The notes beneath the pieces are model-generated. The model searched no databases. It worked only from the letters and a program-made list of their open reading frames with translations, and had not been told where the DNA came from. From Streptomyces reniochalinae (GTDB lineage: Bacteria > Actinomycetota > Actinomycetes > Streptomycetales > Streptomycetaceae): DNA of 64,000 bases. Below, in pieces: positions 16,642-24,092 of the stretch; positions within the stretch are counted from its first letter, which is position 1; each line of letters begins with the position of its first letter. Position numbers and translations under genes: made by a program. The DNA is taken from assembly GCF_003323735.1 (NCBI RefSeq), contig NZ_QOIM01000026.1:181592-245591 (forward strand), read 5' to 3'.

Positions 16642-17517
16642 CTAGTCGAGCGCCGGAACGTCGGTCCGGTCGAGGATCTCGGTGCGGATGTTCTTCGCCG
16701 TCGAGTCCGACGGCCGCCCGTGCCCCGCCTCCTTAATCGCCTCGGCGAACTCACTCGCGGTCGGCTGCCGGCGAAGCTTCTGAAACTCGTCGTGGAAGAC
16801 CGGCTCCGTGAGCTCGACCCACTCGGACATCGACCGGCGCGGCGCCTTCCCCGATGGCTTCGACGAGCCGCGGGACCGAGCCGTCTGCTTCCGAGCCGAC
16901 CGAGCCGTAGCGGTTCCAGAGGTTCCACTTCCGGGCTTCGCAGGCGCCGCCGGACGCTCCTTCCGAAGCGACACGACAGGCTCCGACGACGCCAACTTCG
17001 GACCGCCAGAACCGGCGCCAAGAGCAGCGACAGAAACAGAAGCTGGCGACGCTTCCCTTGACGACAGTGTTGGCGACTTGGCGGGCATCTCGGCAACGCC
17101 AGAAGCGTGACCGTGCGCCGCCAGAAGACCGTGCAGCTGGCGCATCAGCGCACCGAACGCCAGGAGCGCAGCAACCGGCGGAACCGCCGCCACGACATAC
17201 TCCATCGGCTCCGCGCCATCACCGACACCAGCCACGTTCAGAGCAATAGAACCCAGCGAACCGGAACCCGCCAGAGCCACCGCCCACCAGTCGATGCCAC
17301 GTCCCCGCAGCGACGCCCGCAGCATCAGCACCTCGCCGACAAGAATGAACAAGTCAACGGTCGCCGGCCACGCCCACGCCCGCTCGGGCGAAGCGCCGAG
17401 CCCGTACTCACCGGCCACGTCGTGCAGATGCTCATACGACAACCAGAACGCGATCCCCGTCAGCACCACGCTCGCCACCCCAGCCACCAGCGTCAGCACA
17501 CCAGTCGCAGTTTTCAT
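16642..17517 (-). CDS. DUF2637 (Spd-like) membrane protein with C-terminal DNA-binding-like domain
   Basis: A 291-aa protein. The first 140 residues form the DUF2637 four-helix membrane region, including the family-typical ERAWAWPATVDLFILVGEVL and FGALMRQLHGLL. A Ser/Ala/Lys linker follows, and residues about 225-285 (SEWVELTEPVFHDEFQKLRR, then SEFAEAIKEAGHGRPSDSTA) look like a small winged helix. DUF2637 proteins are common in Streptomyces plasmids and ICEs beside TraB. It may link membrane and element DNA during transfer. Confidence 0.8.
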   Translation of the reverse strand: MKTATGVLTLVAGVASVVLTGIAFWLSYEHLHDVAGEYGLGASPERAWAWPATVDLFILVGEVLMLRASLRGRGIDWWAVALAGSGSLGSIALNVAGVGDGAEPMEYVVAAVPPVAALLAFGALMRQLHGLLAAHGHASGVAEMPAKSPTLSSREASPASVSVAALGAGSGGPKLASSEPVVSLRKERPAAPAKPGSGTSGTATARSARKQTARSRGSSKPSGKAPRRSMSEWVELTEPVFHDEFQKLRRQPTASEFAEAIKEAGHGRPSDSTAKNIRTEILDRTDVPALD

Positions 17518-17535
17518 CGGGGCCTCCCTTCAGAT

Positions 17536-17913
17536 TCAGCGGGCGAGGACGGGTCGTTCGATGTCGCGGTGCCGGACACGGATGTCGACACCGCGGGCTT
17601 TCCGGACCCGCCGCGCCACCTCGACCGCCACGACCACCGACCTGTGCCGGCCCCCGGTGCAGCCGACCGCGACACGGGTGGGCAGGACGGTGGAGCCGAC
17701 GAGGAATCCGTTGACGACCCCTGCCAAGGCGTCGATCAGCGGCGGAATGCCGGGGGTGCGGATCACCGTGTGCCGCACCTCGTCATCCAGACCGGTCAGC
17801 TCCCGCATCTCCCGACGCACATGCGGATCCCGAAAATGCGCTCGCAGGTCCACGACCAGCTCGGCACGCGGGGCCGGGGCGTGACCGAAACCGAACGAAA
17901 CGACCTCGATCAC
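17536..17913 (-). CDS. RapZ C-terminal-domain-like protein
   Basis: A 125-aa protein from a GTG at 17913 (GTGA overlap with the preceding gene). It matches the C-terminal domain of the RNase adapter RapZ/YvcJ: IEVVSFGFGHAPAPRAELVV, DLRAHFRDPHVRREMRELTG, and VAVGCTGGRHRSVVVAVEVA. The N-terminal P-loop kinase-like domain of RapZ is absent. In RapZ this half binds RNA or UDP-sugar. Stand-alone copies occur in actinomycete mobile elements and have no assigned role. Confidence 0.75.
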   Translation of the reverse strand: MIEVVSFGFGHAPAPRAELVVDLRAHFRDPHVRREMRELTGLDDEVRHTVIRTPGIPPLIDALAGVVNGFLVGSTVLPTRVAVGCTGGRHRSVVVAVEVARRVRKARGVDIRVRHRDIERPVLAR

Positions 17914-18116
17914 CGCACCCACCCCCTCGGGGACGGTGCCGCCAGCAGACGAGCCACCGCCACCAGCAGGGCCACCGTCACCATCGCCGGGGAGTGCAGC
18001 GACCACACCGTGGCCGCCAACACCCCCGACGCCAAACCCGGCACCAACACCAGCAGCAGCAGCAGGCCCCACAACAGATCAACGAGGAACAGTGCGGCCT
18101 TCGCGACCAGACCCAT
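17910..18116 (-). CDS. Small membrane protein
   Basis: A 68-aa protein, mostly hydrophobic, with two predicted membrane segments (FLVDLLWGLLLLLVLVPGLA and AMVTVALLVAVARLLA). Its start shares a TGATG junction with the gene before it and its stop a GTGA junction with the RapZ-like gene. Likely a small Spd-type or structural membrane component; function unknown. Confidence 0.65.
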   Translation of the reverse strand: MGLVAKAALFLVDLLWGLLLLLVLVPGLASGVLAATVWSLHSPAMVTVALLVAVARLLAAPSPRGWVR

Positions 18117-18283
18117 CACCGGCCACCTCCCCGCCACGGAAGCCGCGGGTGGCACCAGAAACAGTCCAGGCCGTGGTCCGTCAGGCTGCGGCGCTCATGC
18201 ATGAGCTGGGAGATCCCCGCGCCCATCACGACGATCGTCACCACGACCAGCAGCAGACCCGTGATGTACAGAGGCCAACCCAT
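18116..18283 (-). CDS. Small single-pass membrane protein with CxxC
   Basis: A 55-aa protein: a membrane segment (YITGLLLVVVTIVVMGAGIS), then a cytoplasmic tail with LDCFWCHPRLPWRGGG. Start and stop are both in TGATG junctions built on the same repeated 14-bp sequence. Function unknown. Confidence 0.65.
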   Translation of the reverse strand: MGWPLYITGLLLVVVTIVVMGAGISQLMHERRSLTDHGLDCFWCHPRLPWRGGGR

Positions 18284-18753
18284 CACCGGCCACCTCCGCC
18301 CGGGCGGTTCGGCAGCCAGGCGAGCTGATCGCGGCTGGCGCGGTACACGACCTCGTTGTGGTCGAAGGCCAGCTCGCCCGGGTAGTGCAGCGGCACCCAC
18401 GCCACAGCAGCGGCATCGTCGCCGGCCTGCGCGACCGTGTCCTCGTTGACGACGACCGCCCAAGCCGCGGAGATGTAGCGGCCCCGCGGATCACGGTCAG
18501 GCTGATCGAAGAGGCCCACGAAGATGAGCCGCTCCTGCCTGACCTTGACGCCGGTCTCCTCGAACAGCTCCCGCGCGGCGGCCTCGCGACCGGTCTCCCC
18601 CGGATCAACATGCCCGCCCGGCAGAGCCAGACGCCCCTGGTGCGGCGGCCAACCACGCCGGACCGTCAACAGCTCCGGCCCCCGAACGGACTCCCGGACA
18701 CACACCACATCCGCCGTATAGCGGATGACCTCGAACTCCTCCAACTCGTTCAT
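18283..18753 (-). CDS. NUDIX hydrolase
   Basis: A 156-aa protein carrying the NUDIX box GHVDPGETGREAAARELFEE continuing TGV (pattern Gx5Ex7REUxEExGU), near residues 47-69, preceded by LTVRRGWPPHQGRLALPG. Such enzymes hydrolyse nucleoside diphosphate derivatives such as oxidised nucleotides, NDP-sugars or dinucleotide alarmones. The substrate cannot be read from sequence. The ATG at 18753 is preferred over a GTG one codon earlier because it gives the same TGATG junction as its neighbours. Confidence 0.88.
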   Translation of the reverse strand: MNELEEFEVIRYTADVVCVRESVRGPELLTVRRGWPPHQGRLALPGGHVDPGETGREAAARELFEETGVKVRQERLIFVGLFDQPDRDPRGRYISAAWAVVVNEDTVAQAGDDAAAVAWVPLHYPGELAFDHNEVVYRASRDQLAWLPNRPGGGGR

Positions 18754-18980
18754 CACCGGCCACCCGCCTTCCGGATCGCGTCGAGCACGGTCTCTGTCAG
18801 CTCGGCAGGCAGGAGGCCCTTGTCGATCGCCGCCAAGGCGGCGAATTCGCGGGCGATCCGCTCACGGCCCTCGGTCTTGCGGTGCTCGTCCGTCCGTCCC
18901 GTCAGGGGGCAGCGGTAGTACTCGTTCGCGTCGGCCGACTTCCGCAGCAGGTCGGCGGCCTCCTCCAGGTAGCGCGACAT
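18753..18980 (-). CDS. Hypothetical protein
   Basis: A 75-aa charged, helical protein (SRYLEEAADLLRKSADANEY, then ERIAREFAALAAIDKG). This pattern is common in small Streptomyces phage and plasmid proteins of unknown function. It is coupled on both sides through TGATG junctions. Confidence 0.65.
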   Translation of the reverse strand: MSRYLEEAADLLRKSADANEYYRCPLTGRTDEHRKTEGRERIAREFAALAAIDKGLLPAELTETVLDAIRKAGGR

Positions 18981-19159
18981 CACCGGCCACCCGCCTCGGG
19001 TTTCGGCATCGCCCACATCCGTCCGCTCTGGATGTCCTCCACATCGCCGACCGTGATCGACGCCCGACGCTCCATCCCAGGCCCGCGCCGGGCATGATCC
19101 GCGTCGAACAGCGGATCATCCTCCGCAGACACCAGCGGCCTCGACTCCACCCCACTCAC
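18980..19159 (-). CDS. Small hypothetical protein
   Basis: A 59-aa open frame from a GTG at 19159, linked to the upstream gene by a GTGA overlap and to the downstream gene by a TGATG junction. It includes PLVSAEDDPLFDADHARRG and ends KPEAGGR. The perfect coupling is the main support; function unknown. Confidence 0.6.
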   Translation of the reverse strand: MSGVESRPLVSAEDDPLFDADHARRGPGMERRASITVGDVEDIQSGRMWAMPKPEAGGR

Positions 19160-19452
19160 GCCGCCACCCCCGGCTGGGTGCCGAACAGCTCGATCGCATG
19201 CAGCTCATCGAACAGGGGGACGGTGTCGTCCGGATTCGCCACGTCATACCGGCGAGCCTCCGCCAGGACACGCAACTCATCCGACCAAACACCCGTCCGG
19301 CGAACCGCCAGGTAGTCGCCGATCAGATCCGCGCGGAACGCGGCATTCGCATCCGCCACCGACGTGGTCGCACGCCGGCGAGCCGACAGGTCCGACACCG
19401 AAGCGGCATCCGCATCCGACAGCGGGGAAGTGGGGTTGAAGGTACGGTTCAT
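19156..19452 (-). CDS. Hypothetical phage/plasmid protein
   Basis: A 98-aa protein beginning MNRTFNPTSPLSDADAASVS, with SDELRVLAEARRYDVANPDD in the second half. It has a strong ribosome site (TAGGAGGGACC) and is the first gene of the transfer-module operon, with a terminator upstream. No family is recognised. Confidence 0.65.
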   Translation of the reverse strand: MNRTFNPTSPLSDADAASVSDLSARRRATTSVADANAAFRADLIGDYLAVRRTGVWSDELRVLAEARRYDVANPDDTVPLFDELHAIELFGTQPGVAA

Positions 19453-19477
19453 GACAGGTCCCTCCTAGGGGGATCCA

Positions 19478-19515
19478 GGCCCCGGCCAACGCGGTTGGGT
19501 CGCACGGCCGGGGCC
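19478..19515. terminator. Strong hairpin terminator
   Basis: GGCCCCGGCC (19478-19487) pairs perfectly with GGCCGGGGCC (19506-19515), between the DUF6907 gene and the transfer-module operon. Confidence 0.7.
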
Positions 19516-19539
19516 GCCAATGGGTGGGTGAGAGAGGAG

Positions 19540-19941
19540 TCAGGCGTCGGGCATCGCGTCGACGACGCGGCGGAGACGCTCGACGTGGGCGGCGATCCGG
19601 TCCAGCTCGGCCCGCGCCTGCACCTTCGACAGCTCGGAGAATTCGCCGCTGCCGGTCGCGTCGAACGCGAAGACCGGGCGGGTCTCGCCCGTGTACGTCC
19701 ACTGGGAGATGTGGCCAGCGAGGATGTCCTCGCGGCTGGTGACGCCGACCGGAGCGGACACGGCAGCCTGGTCGCCGACGTGGGCGACGTCCTCCAGGCA
19801 CAGCTCATCGTGCTCGGCGTGCCGCTCGGTGCACCATGCCGGGCATTCCACGATCACGCGCTGCCCGCGGACGACAGCCACGGACTGGTGAGGGTGGTCG
19901 CCCGAGCTGGCGGGGGCGGGAATGGCTACACTGCTGCTCAC
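19540..19941 (-). CDS. DUF6907-type protein
   Basis: A 133-aa protein from a GTG at 19941 (AGGAGCAACCCT ribosome site). Its centre, VIVECPAWCTERHAEHDELC, is the Cys/His signature of a family widespread in Streptomyces chromosomes and mobile elements, often as single-gene cassettes beside XRE regulators. It may bind a metal. The C-terminus is a short helix ending ERLRRVVDAMPDA. Function unknown. Confidence 0.7.
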   Translation of the reverse strand: MSSSVAIPAPASSGDHPHQSVAVVRGQRVIVECPAWCTERHAEHDELCLEDVAHVGDQAAVSAPVGVTSREDILAGHISQWTYTGETRPVFAFDATGSGEFSELSKVQARAELDRIAAHVERLRRVVDAMPDA

Positions 19942-20138
19942 AGGGTTGCTCCTTCTGCGACAAGGGGCTTCCTCGCCCCGTTCGGTGTTGGCGCACCGGG
20001 CGGGGCTTTTTTCGTGGCCTGTTCTTCTGCCGCGATGACTCCTATAGTTGCAACATGAGGCATCAGACGCAAGTCCTTCGAGGAGATTTCCCAAGACCGC
20101 ACCGCGGCGGGTGCTGCCACGTGTGGCAACATGCCGTC

Positions 20139-20411
20139 ATGACGAGCGAGGAGAGAGAGCGAGAGGCCGCCGCGCTGGCCAGAATGGACGAGCGCACTGC
20201 CGCCTACAGGGCGGCCGAGGAGTCGCTCGAACAAGCTCGTGAAGCTCTCCGTGAAGAGATCGTCAGGAACCTCTCGGAACGCAACGCTGCTCCCGGGAAG
20301 ATCGCGGCGCACAGCCCCTACGACCGGAACCACATCCGGCGCATCGGCGTACAGGCCGGCGTTCCTCCCCTGCGCGACAAGACCGTGCGCAGCAACAAGA
20401 CGTCCAACTGA
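20139..20411 (+). CDS. Small helical protein with HTH-like C-terminus
   Basis: A 90-aa plus-strand protein. The N-terminal 50 residues form a charged helix (EEREREAAALARMDERTAAY), and the C-terminal part (KIAAHSPYDRNHIRRIGVQA) reads like a helix-turn-helix recognition region. Similar proteins accompany Streptomyces integrative elements. It is the first plus-strand gene after a long minus-strand run and faces away from the DUF6907 gene. Two TTGCAACATGA/TGGCAACATGC direct repeats lie upstream (20045 and 20124). Confidence 0.65.
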   Translation: MTSEEREREAAALARMDERTAAYRAAEESLEQAREALREEIVRNLSERNAAPGKIAAHSPYDRNHIRRIGVQAGVPPLRDKTVRSNKTSN

Positions 20412-20525
20412 TCCGTAATCGCTCGTGTCGTCTTCTCTCATGCCTTGAGGAGATCGCAGAGCGTGCACGTGAGGGCACCGTGAGCGGCACTCATTCATAG
20501 ATCACTCACAGGCACAGGGGGACCA

Positions 20526-22022
20526 ATGCCTGACAGGCAGCACGGCGCGGACTTCGTGGGCGAGCTGAAGTACTGGCGGGACGTTCGGGGGTTCTCGCAG
20601 TCGAAGCTCGCCACCGCAGTCGGCTACACGCCTTCCTACGTCTCGAAGGTCGAGAGCGGCGCCCAGCGCCCGTCGGAGGCCTTTGCTCGCCAAGCCGACA
20701 GAGTCCTGCGTGCCGGCGGCGCGATCGTCCACGCCTTCCGTGAGCTGGAGGCGCACGGCCGCTCGATCCCCGCCCAGCATCCGGGCCCGGATCACGGAGC
20801 TCCGCACGAGGCGAGTCTGATCGTCGAGCACGAGGACACGAGCCTGATCTACGACGGGACGACGTACCGGGCTACGCAACGCCGCCGCCTCTACAACGAC
20901 AGCCCGGATCCGATCACCCAGTACATGATCCGGATTTCAGTCGACCGCTACCCCGGCAACCCCGAGCGGTCCAATGCGCACTACCGGGAGAACCCGCTCA
21001 CCTGGGACGAGATCGGCCTCAGCGCCAGCATCGACGGCGAGCCGCTGACCTGGACCGTCCGGCACGACCGGGACGCCTTCAAGGAACTGTGGCTGCTGCT
21101 GGAGAACGAGCACGGCCGGTACCCGCTGTACCCGGGCGAGTCGGCGTGGCTGGAGTACAGCTACACGGTCGGCGACGAGAAGTGGGGCACGTGGTTTCAG
21201 CGTGCGGTGCGGCTCCCGACTAGGCGGCTGAGCGTTCGGTTGGACTTCCCGGCCGAGCTGGGCCCGACGGTGTGGGGCACTGAGACGACGATGACCGCGA
21301 CGGCGATGCCGTTCCGCACAGCGATCCGCCGCGGCGACGAGGACGGCCGGCGCGTCTTCTCCTGGTCGACCGAGGACCCGCCGCTGCACGCCCGCTACAG
21401 GCTCGAATGGAAGTTCAAAAACCCGCAATCCAAGGAGGAGATCAAGACGGACGTGACCGCCGCCAGGCCCAGTGACCGCATGCAGGAGATCGGGATCGTC
21501 CAGGAAGGCGACCCGGTCCTGACGAAGACCGCCCGCGAGTTCGCGCTGCCCGACGAAGCCGAGGACGCCCGCCGCGTCGTCGCCGAGCTCGTCTCGGCCA
21601 CCGAACGGGCCGCCACCGTGCACAACTTCGGCAAGGGCATGGGCATCGCCGCCCCGCAGATCGGCATCGACCGGGCCGCTGCCATCGTCCGCACCCTGGA
21701 CGGCGAGAACGTCACGCTGCTGAACCCGCGGTACGTGGAGGAGTCAGTCGAGACGGACGAGCAGTACGAGGGCTGTCTGAGCTTCTTCGACGTGCGCGGG
21801 ATGGTGCCCCGTCCGCTGTCGATCAGCGTCGAGCACACCGACATCGACGGGCAGAAGCAGATCACGATCTTCGAGCGGGGCGTGGCACGGCTCGTCGCCC
21901 ACGAGATCGACCACCTGTACGGGATGCTCTACCGAGAGCGCATGCGCCCCGGCGTCGAACCCATCCCCGTCTCCGAGTACAGGGGCACCGGCAGCCAGTG
22001 GAGCTACGGGGAGGGGCGGTGA
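20526..22022 (+). CDS. XRE regulator - beta domain - peptide deformylase fusion
   Basis: A 498-aa three-part protein. Residues about 10-65 are an XRE helix-turn-helix (GFSQSKLATAVGYTPSYVSK). Residues about 90-310 are a beta-rich domain of unknown fold. The C-terminal 170 residues are a peptide deformylase with all three catalytic motifs: GIAAPQIG near 374, EGCLSF near 415 and HEIDHL near 459, giving the metal ligands Cys, His, His and the catalytic Glu. Peptide deformylase removes formyl from nascent protein N-termini. The fusion to an XRE domain suggests a DNA-bound or self-regulated enzyme, perhaps a defence or host-takeover factor. Confidence 0.85.
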   Translation: MPDRQHGADFVGELKYWRDVRGFSQSKLATAVGYTPSYVSKVESGAQRPSEAFARQADRVLRAGGAIVHAFRELEAHGRSIPAQHPGPDHGAPHEASLIVEHEDTSLIYDGTTYRATQRRRLYNDSPDPITQYMIRISVDRYPGNPERSNAHYRENPLTWDEIGLSASIDGEPLTWTVRHDRDAFKELWLLLENEHGRYPLYPGESAWLEYSYTVGDEKWGTWFQRAVRLPTRRLSVRLDFPAELGPTVWGTETTMTATAMPFRTAIRRGDEDGRRVFSWSTEDPPLHARYRLEWKFKNPQSKEEIKTDVTAARPSDRMQEIGIVQEGDPVLTKTAREFALPDEAEDARRVVAELVSATERAATVHNFGKGMGIAAPQIGIDRAAAIVRTLDGENVTLLNPRYVEESVETDEQYEGCLSFFDVRGMVPRPLSISVEHTDIDGQKQITIFERGVARLVAHEIDHLYGMLYRERMRPGVEPIPVSEYRGTGSQWSYGEGR

Positions 22023-22474
22023 CGACCGTCTTCAAGGCCGGGCGCACCGCTTTGTATCGCTTCTACGACGGGAAGGGGCGTCTCCTGTACGTGGGGGTCT
22101 CCTCGCAGTTGGAGCGGCGCTGGGCGCAGCACGAGATGTCGAAGCCGTGGTGGCATCTCGTCGAGCGCCGGACCGTTGAGTGGCACGCCACCGGCCGCGA
22201 AGCGTTGGCCGCAGAGGAACAGGCGATCAACTCCGAGGCGCCCCTCTACCAGCTGACTAGTGACCAGTACGACTGCGAGACGGAGATCGACTACGCGACA
22301 ACACGCCTGAGAGCGGATCTCGCGGCTGGCAGATTTCCTACGGGCTATCGATTCGTCTACAAAGAGCTCGCACCGGTATACGGGGTGGCGTCAGCGACGG
22401 TCGGGTTCGCGCTCGACGTCTTGTACCGGGAGGGACTCGTATCTCGCTCTTCCAACCGGTACGTCGCCGCCTGA
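22019..22474 (+). CDS. GIY-YIG domain protein with C-terminal winged helix
   Basis: A 151-aa protein from a GTG at 22019, overlapping the deformylase stop by 4 bp. The N-terminal half is a GIY-YIG-type nuclease fold (ALYRFYDGKGRLLYVGVSSQ, then RRWAQHEMSKPWW and a later EEQAINSEAPLYQ). Residues about 105-151 form a GntR-like winged helix (GYRFVYKELAPVYGVASATV, then FALDVLYREGLV). The first motif is LYR rather than GIY, and catalytic Arg and Glu candidates are present. A DNA-targeted nuclease working with the deformylase fusion is inferred from coupling. Confidence 0.75.
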   Translation: MTTVFKAGRTALYRFYDGKGRLLYVGVSSQLERRWAQHEMSKPWWHLVERRTVEWHATGREALAAEEQAINSEAPLYQLTSDQYDCETEIDYATTRLRADLAAGRFPTGYRFVYKELAPVYGVASATVGFALDVLYREGLVSRSSNRYVAA

Positions 22475-22511
22475 CGCCCTGCGCCCGTAGCCCTCGGCTG
22501 CCGCGGGCCTC

Positions 22512-22549
22512 CCTCCGACCATGTGTCGTTCTCGACATATGGTCGGAGG
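22512..22549. promoter_or_regulatory. 17-bp inverted repeat operator upstream of padR-like gene
   Basis: CCTCCGACCATGTGTCG (22512-22528) and CGACATATGGTCGGAGG (22533-22549) pair with a single mismatch around a TTCT spacer, 18 bp before the PadR start. PadR proteins usually bind long inverted repeats in their own promoters. Confidence 0.7.
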
Positions 22550-22566
22550 CGTGGCACCCTGTCGCC

Positions 22567-22884
22567 ATGGCATCAATTCGCCTTACCCGCCCCACCCTTG
22601 AGGTGCTCAAGGTGTTGCTGGCGGCGACTGACGATGACCCCGCGTGGGGGCTGAAGATCTGCGAGGAGGCCGATCTGGGCTCGGGCACCGTGTATCCGGT
22701 TTTGGAGCGCCTGACGGAGCACGGCTGGGTCGAGGCGCGGAAGGAGGTCGCCCCTCATCCGGGGCGGCCTGCTCGCCGGTACTACGAGTTGACGGGCGCC
22801 GGCTGGGCGAGTGCACATCAGGCGGTGCAGGATCGGAAGGCCCGCCGTGCACGCCGGTTCGGGCTGGCGGGAGGCGCGGCGTGA
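22567..22884 (+). CDS. PadR family transcriptional regulator
   Basis: A 105-aa protein with the PadR winged helix: RPTLEVLKVLLAATDDDPAW, LKICEEADLGSGTVYPVLER, LTEHGWVEARKE and RPARRYYELTGAG. The short C-terminus lacks a long dimerisation helix. It overlaps the downstream membrane-protein gene (GTGA), a frequent PadR pairing in which the regulator represses the pair until a ligand binds. A 17-bp inverted repeat lies upstream. Confidence 0.85.
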   Translation: MASIRLTRPTLEVLKVLLAATDDDPAWGLKICEEADLGSGTVYPVLERLTEHGWVEARKEVAPHPGRPARRYYELTGAGWASAHQAVQDRKARRARRFGLAGGAA

Positions 22885-23561
22885 GCAGTGAAGCCCAACG
22901 CAGCGAGGTGAAGGAGTATCTCCGGGACCTCTTGGCTGAGTCACAAGGTGAAGATGCGGCGGCCGAGCACCTGATTGCGCTCGACCGAGAGGACATCGAG
23001 AACGCTTTCGCCTACATTGTGCGACGCATGCAGTCGGAAGAGTCGTTCGCGATCGACTACAGCCCGACTGAGTTGTACGTGCACAGCGTCCAGGTTTCGC
23101 CGGATTTTCACGAGCGTCGGAGTCCTGTGGGGCTTTCGCATGCCCGGCGCGGCGCTTCGTTTGCTGCTCGTCTGGCTGGTCGGCGTCGTCTTCATCTGCG
23201 GGATGAGTGGGCGGATCTGTTGGCTGGGGCGGACGGCCGGGGGCTGCCTCGGGGCCGTCGGCTGGCGCTGGTGGTCGGGTTTCTTTTCGCAGCGCTGCGG
23301 ATGCGGGCCCATGACCTTTTGGGGTTCGCGTGGTCTCCGATGGATTGGCTGTTGTCGGCGGAGTCGCGCACGAACGGGTTGATCACTGCTTCGGTGGGCT
23401 CTTTGGCGATCTACATTCAGGCGGTGGATGGTTTTCATTCGCTGGTGACGGATGGCTGGGGGTCGTGCGCAGTTCTGGGCGGTGCATTGTTTGCGCTGGC
23501 GCGGTGGCTACGTCGGGTGCGCGGCATTGAGTTGGCTGGCCGGGCCGGGGACGACGAGTAG
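22881..23561 (+). CDS. Membrane protein paired with PadR regulator
   Basis: A 226-aa protein from a GTG at 22881. The N-terminal 80 residues are charged and helical (EVKEYLRDLLAESQGEDAAA). Two or three membrane segments follow in the second half (RLALVVGFLFAALRMRAHDL, NGLITASVGSLAIYIQAVDG, GSCAVLGGALFALARWL). PadR-coupled membrane proteins can be exporters or stress sensors. Nothing more specific can be said. Confidence 0.7.
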   Translation: MSSEAQRSEVKEYLRDLLAESQGEDAAAEHLIALDREDIENAFAYIVRRMQSEESFAIDYSPTELYVHSVQVSPDFHERRSPVGLSHARRGASFAARLAGRRRLHLRDEWADLLAGADGRGLPRGRRLALVVGFLFAALRMRAHDLLGFAWSPMDWLLSAESRTNGLITASVGSLAIYIQAVDGFHSLVTDGWGSCAVLGGALFALARWLRRVRGIELAGRAGDDE

Positions 23562-23582
23562 TCGCGTGAGGCGACACCAATA

Positions 23583-23615
23583 AGCCCCCGTCCGTTTTTC
23601 GGGCGGGGGCTTTTT
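23583..23615 (+). terminator. Rho-independent terminator
   Basis: AGCCCCCG TCCG, a TTTTT loop and CGGGCGGGGGCT followed by TTTTT, directly after the PadR/membrane operon. The U-tract is on the plus-strand transcript. Confidence 0.85.
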
Positions 23616-24092
23616 CGTTTCTCGGAGTGTACTGTCGCAACCTTTGCACTGTCCGAATGTCAACCTGCGACCCGTGTTTTCCTACTTGCAACACTGCTGG
23701 TCGCGTGGCCGTAGCTTACAACGGGCGGGCGCCGGTGGGGGTGTTTCTGGGGTGGATGCGGGGTCTTGTTGGATGGTTTTCGGCCATGTCTGCGAGGGCT
23801 GCGGCTCCTCGTGGTCGGCGTGCCGTGTATAGCGATAAGAGTCGTTTCTCTAGCGTTTTCGCAGGTCGAACTTGACTTCTTGGCAGGTCACCTTTTCGGG
23901 TTCTTCGGGTTTTGCTGGTCTTCTGGTAGTCCGATTTCCCGCTGACCTGTTTGGGCTGCCGCCTAGTGTCTTGGCAGCAAGACAGCGGCCGGGACGTTCG
24001 TGTGGCTGCACGAGTCCCGGCCGCTGCGAGTGCCAGCAGGTTGCCGCCTGCTGATCGAGAACCGCGACCCTTCAGAGAGAGGCAGTTCCCCC
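23616..24092. other. Gene-poor stretch with palindromes
   Basis: No convincing coding frame is seen in these 477 bp, and the base composition is more T-rich than the flanks. It contains a perfect 13-bp stem, CAGCGGCCGGGAC (23983-23995) with GTCCCGGCCGCTG (24014-24026), whose loop can pair further (TCGTG/CACGA), and then CAGCAGG/CCTGCTG at about 24034-24053 in the leader of the next gene. It could be a regulatory leader or recombination scar. Confidence 0.5.

Larger units (their letters stand above)
18114..18991. repeat. Four copies of a 14-bp stop/start junction sequence
   Basis: CATCACCGGCCACC occurs at 18114, 18281, 18751 and 18978 (minus strand GGTGGCCGGTGATG). Each copy holds the stop TGA of one gene and the ATG of the next in a TGATG overlap, so the four upstream proteins all end GGR. 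Confidence 0.8.
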
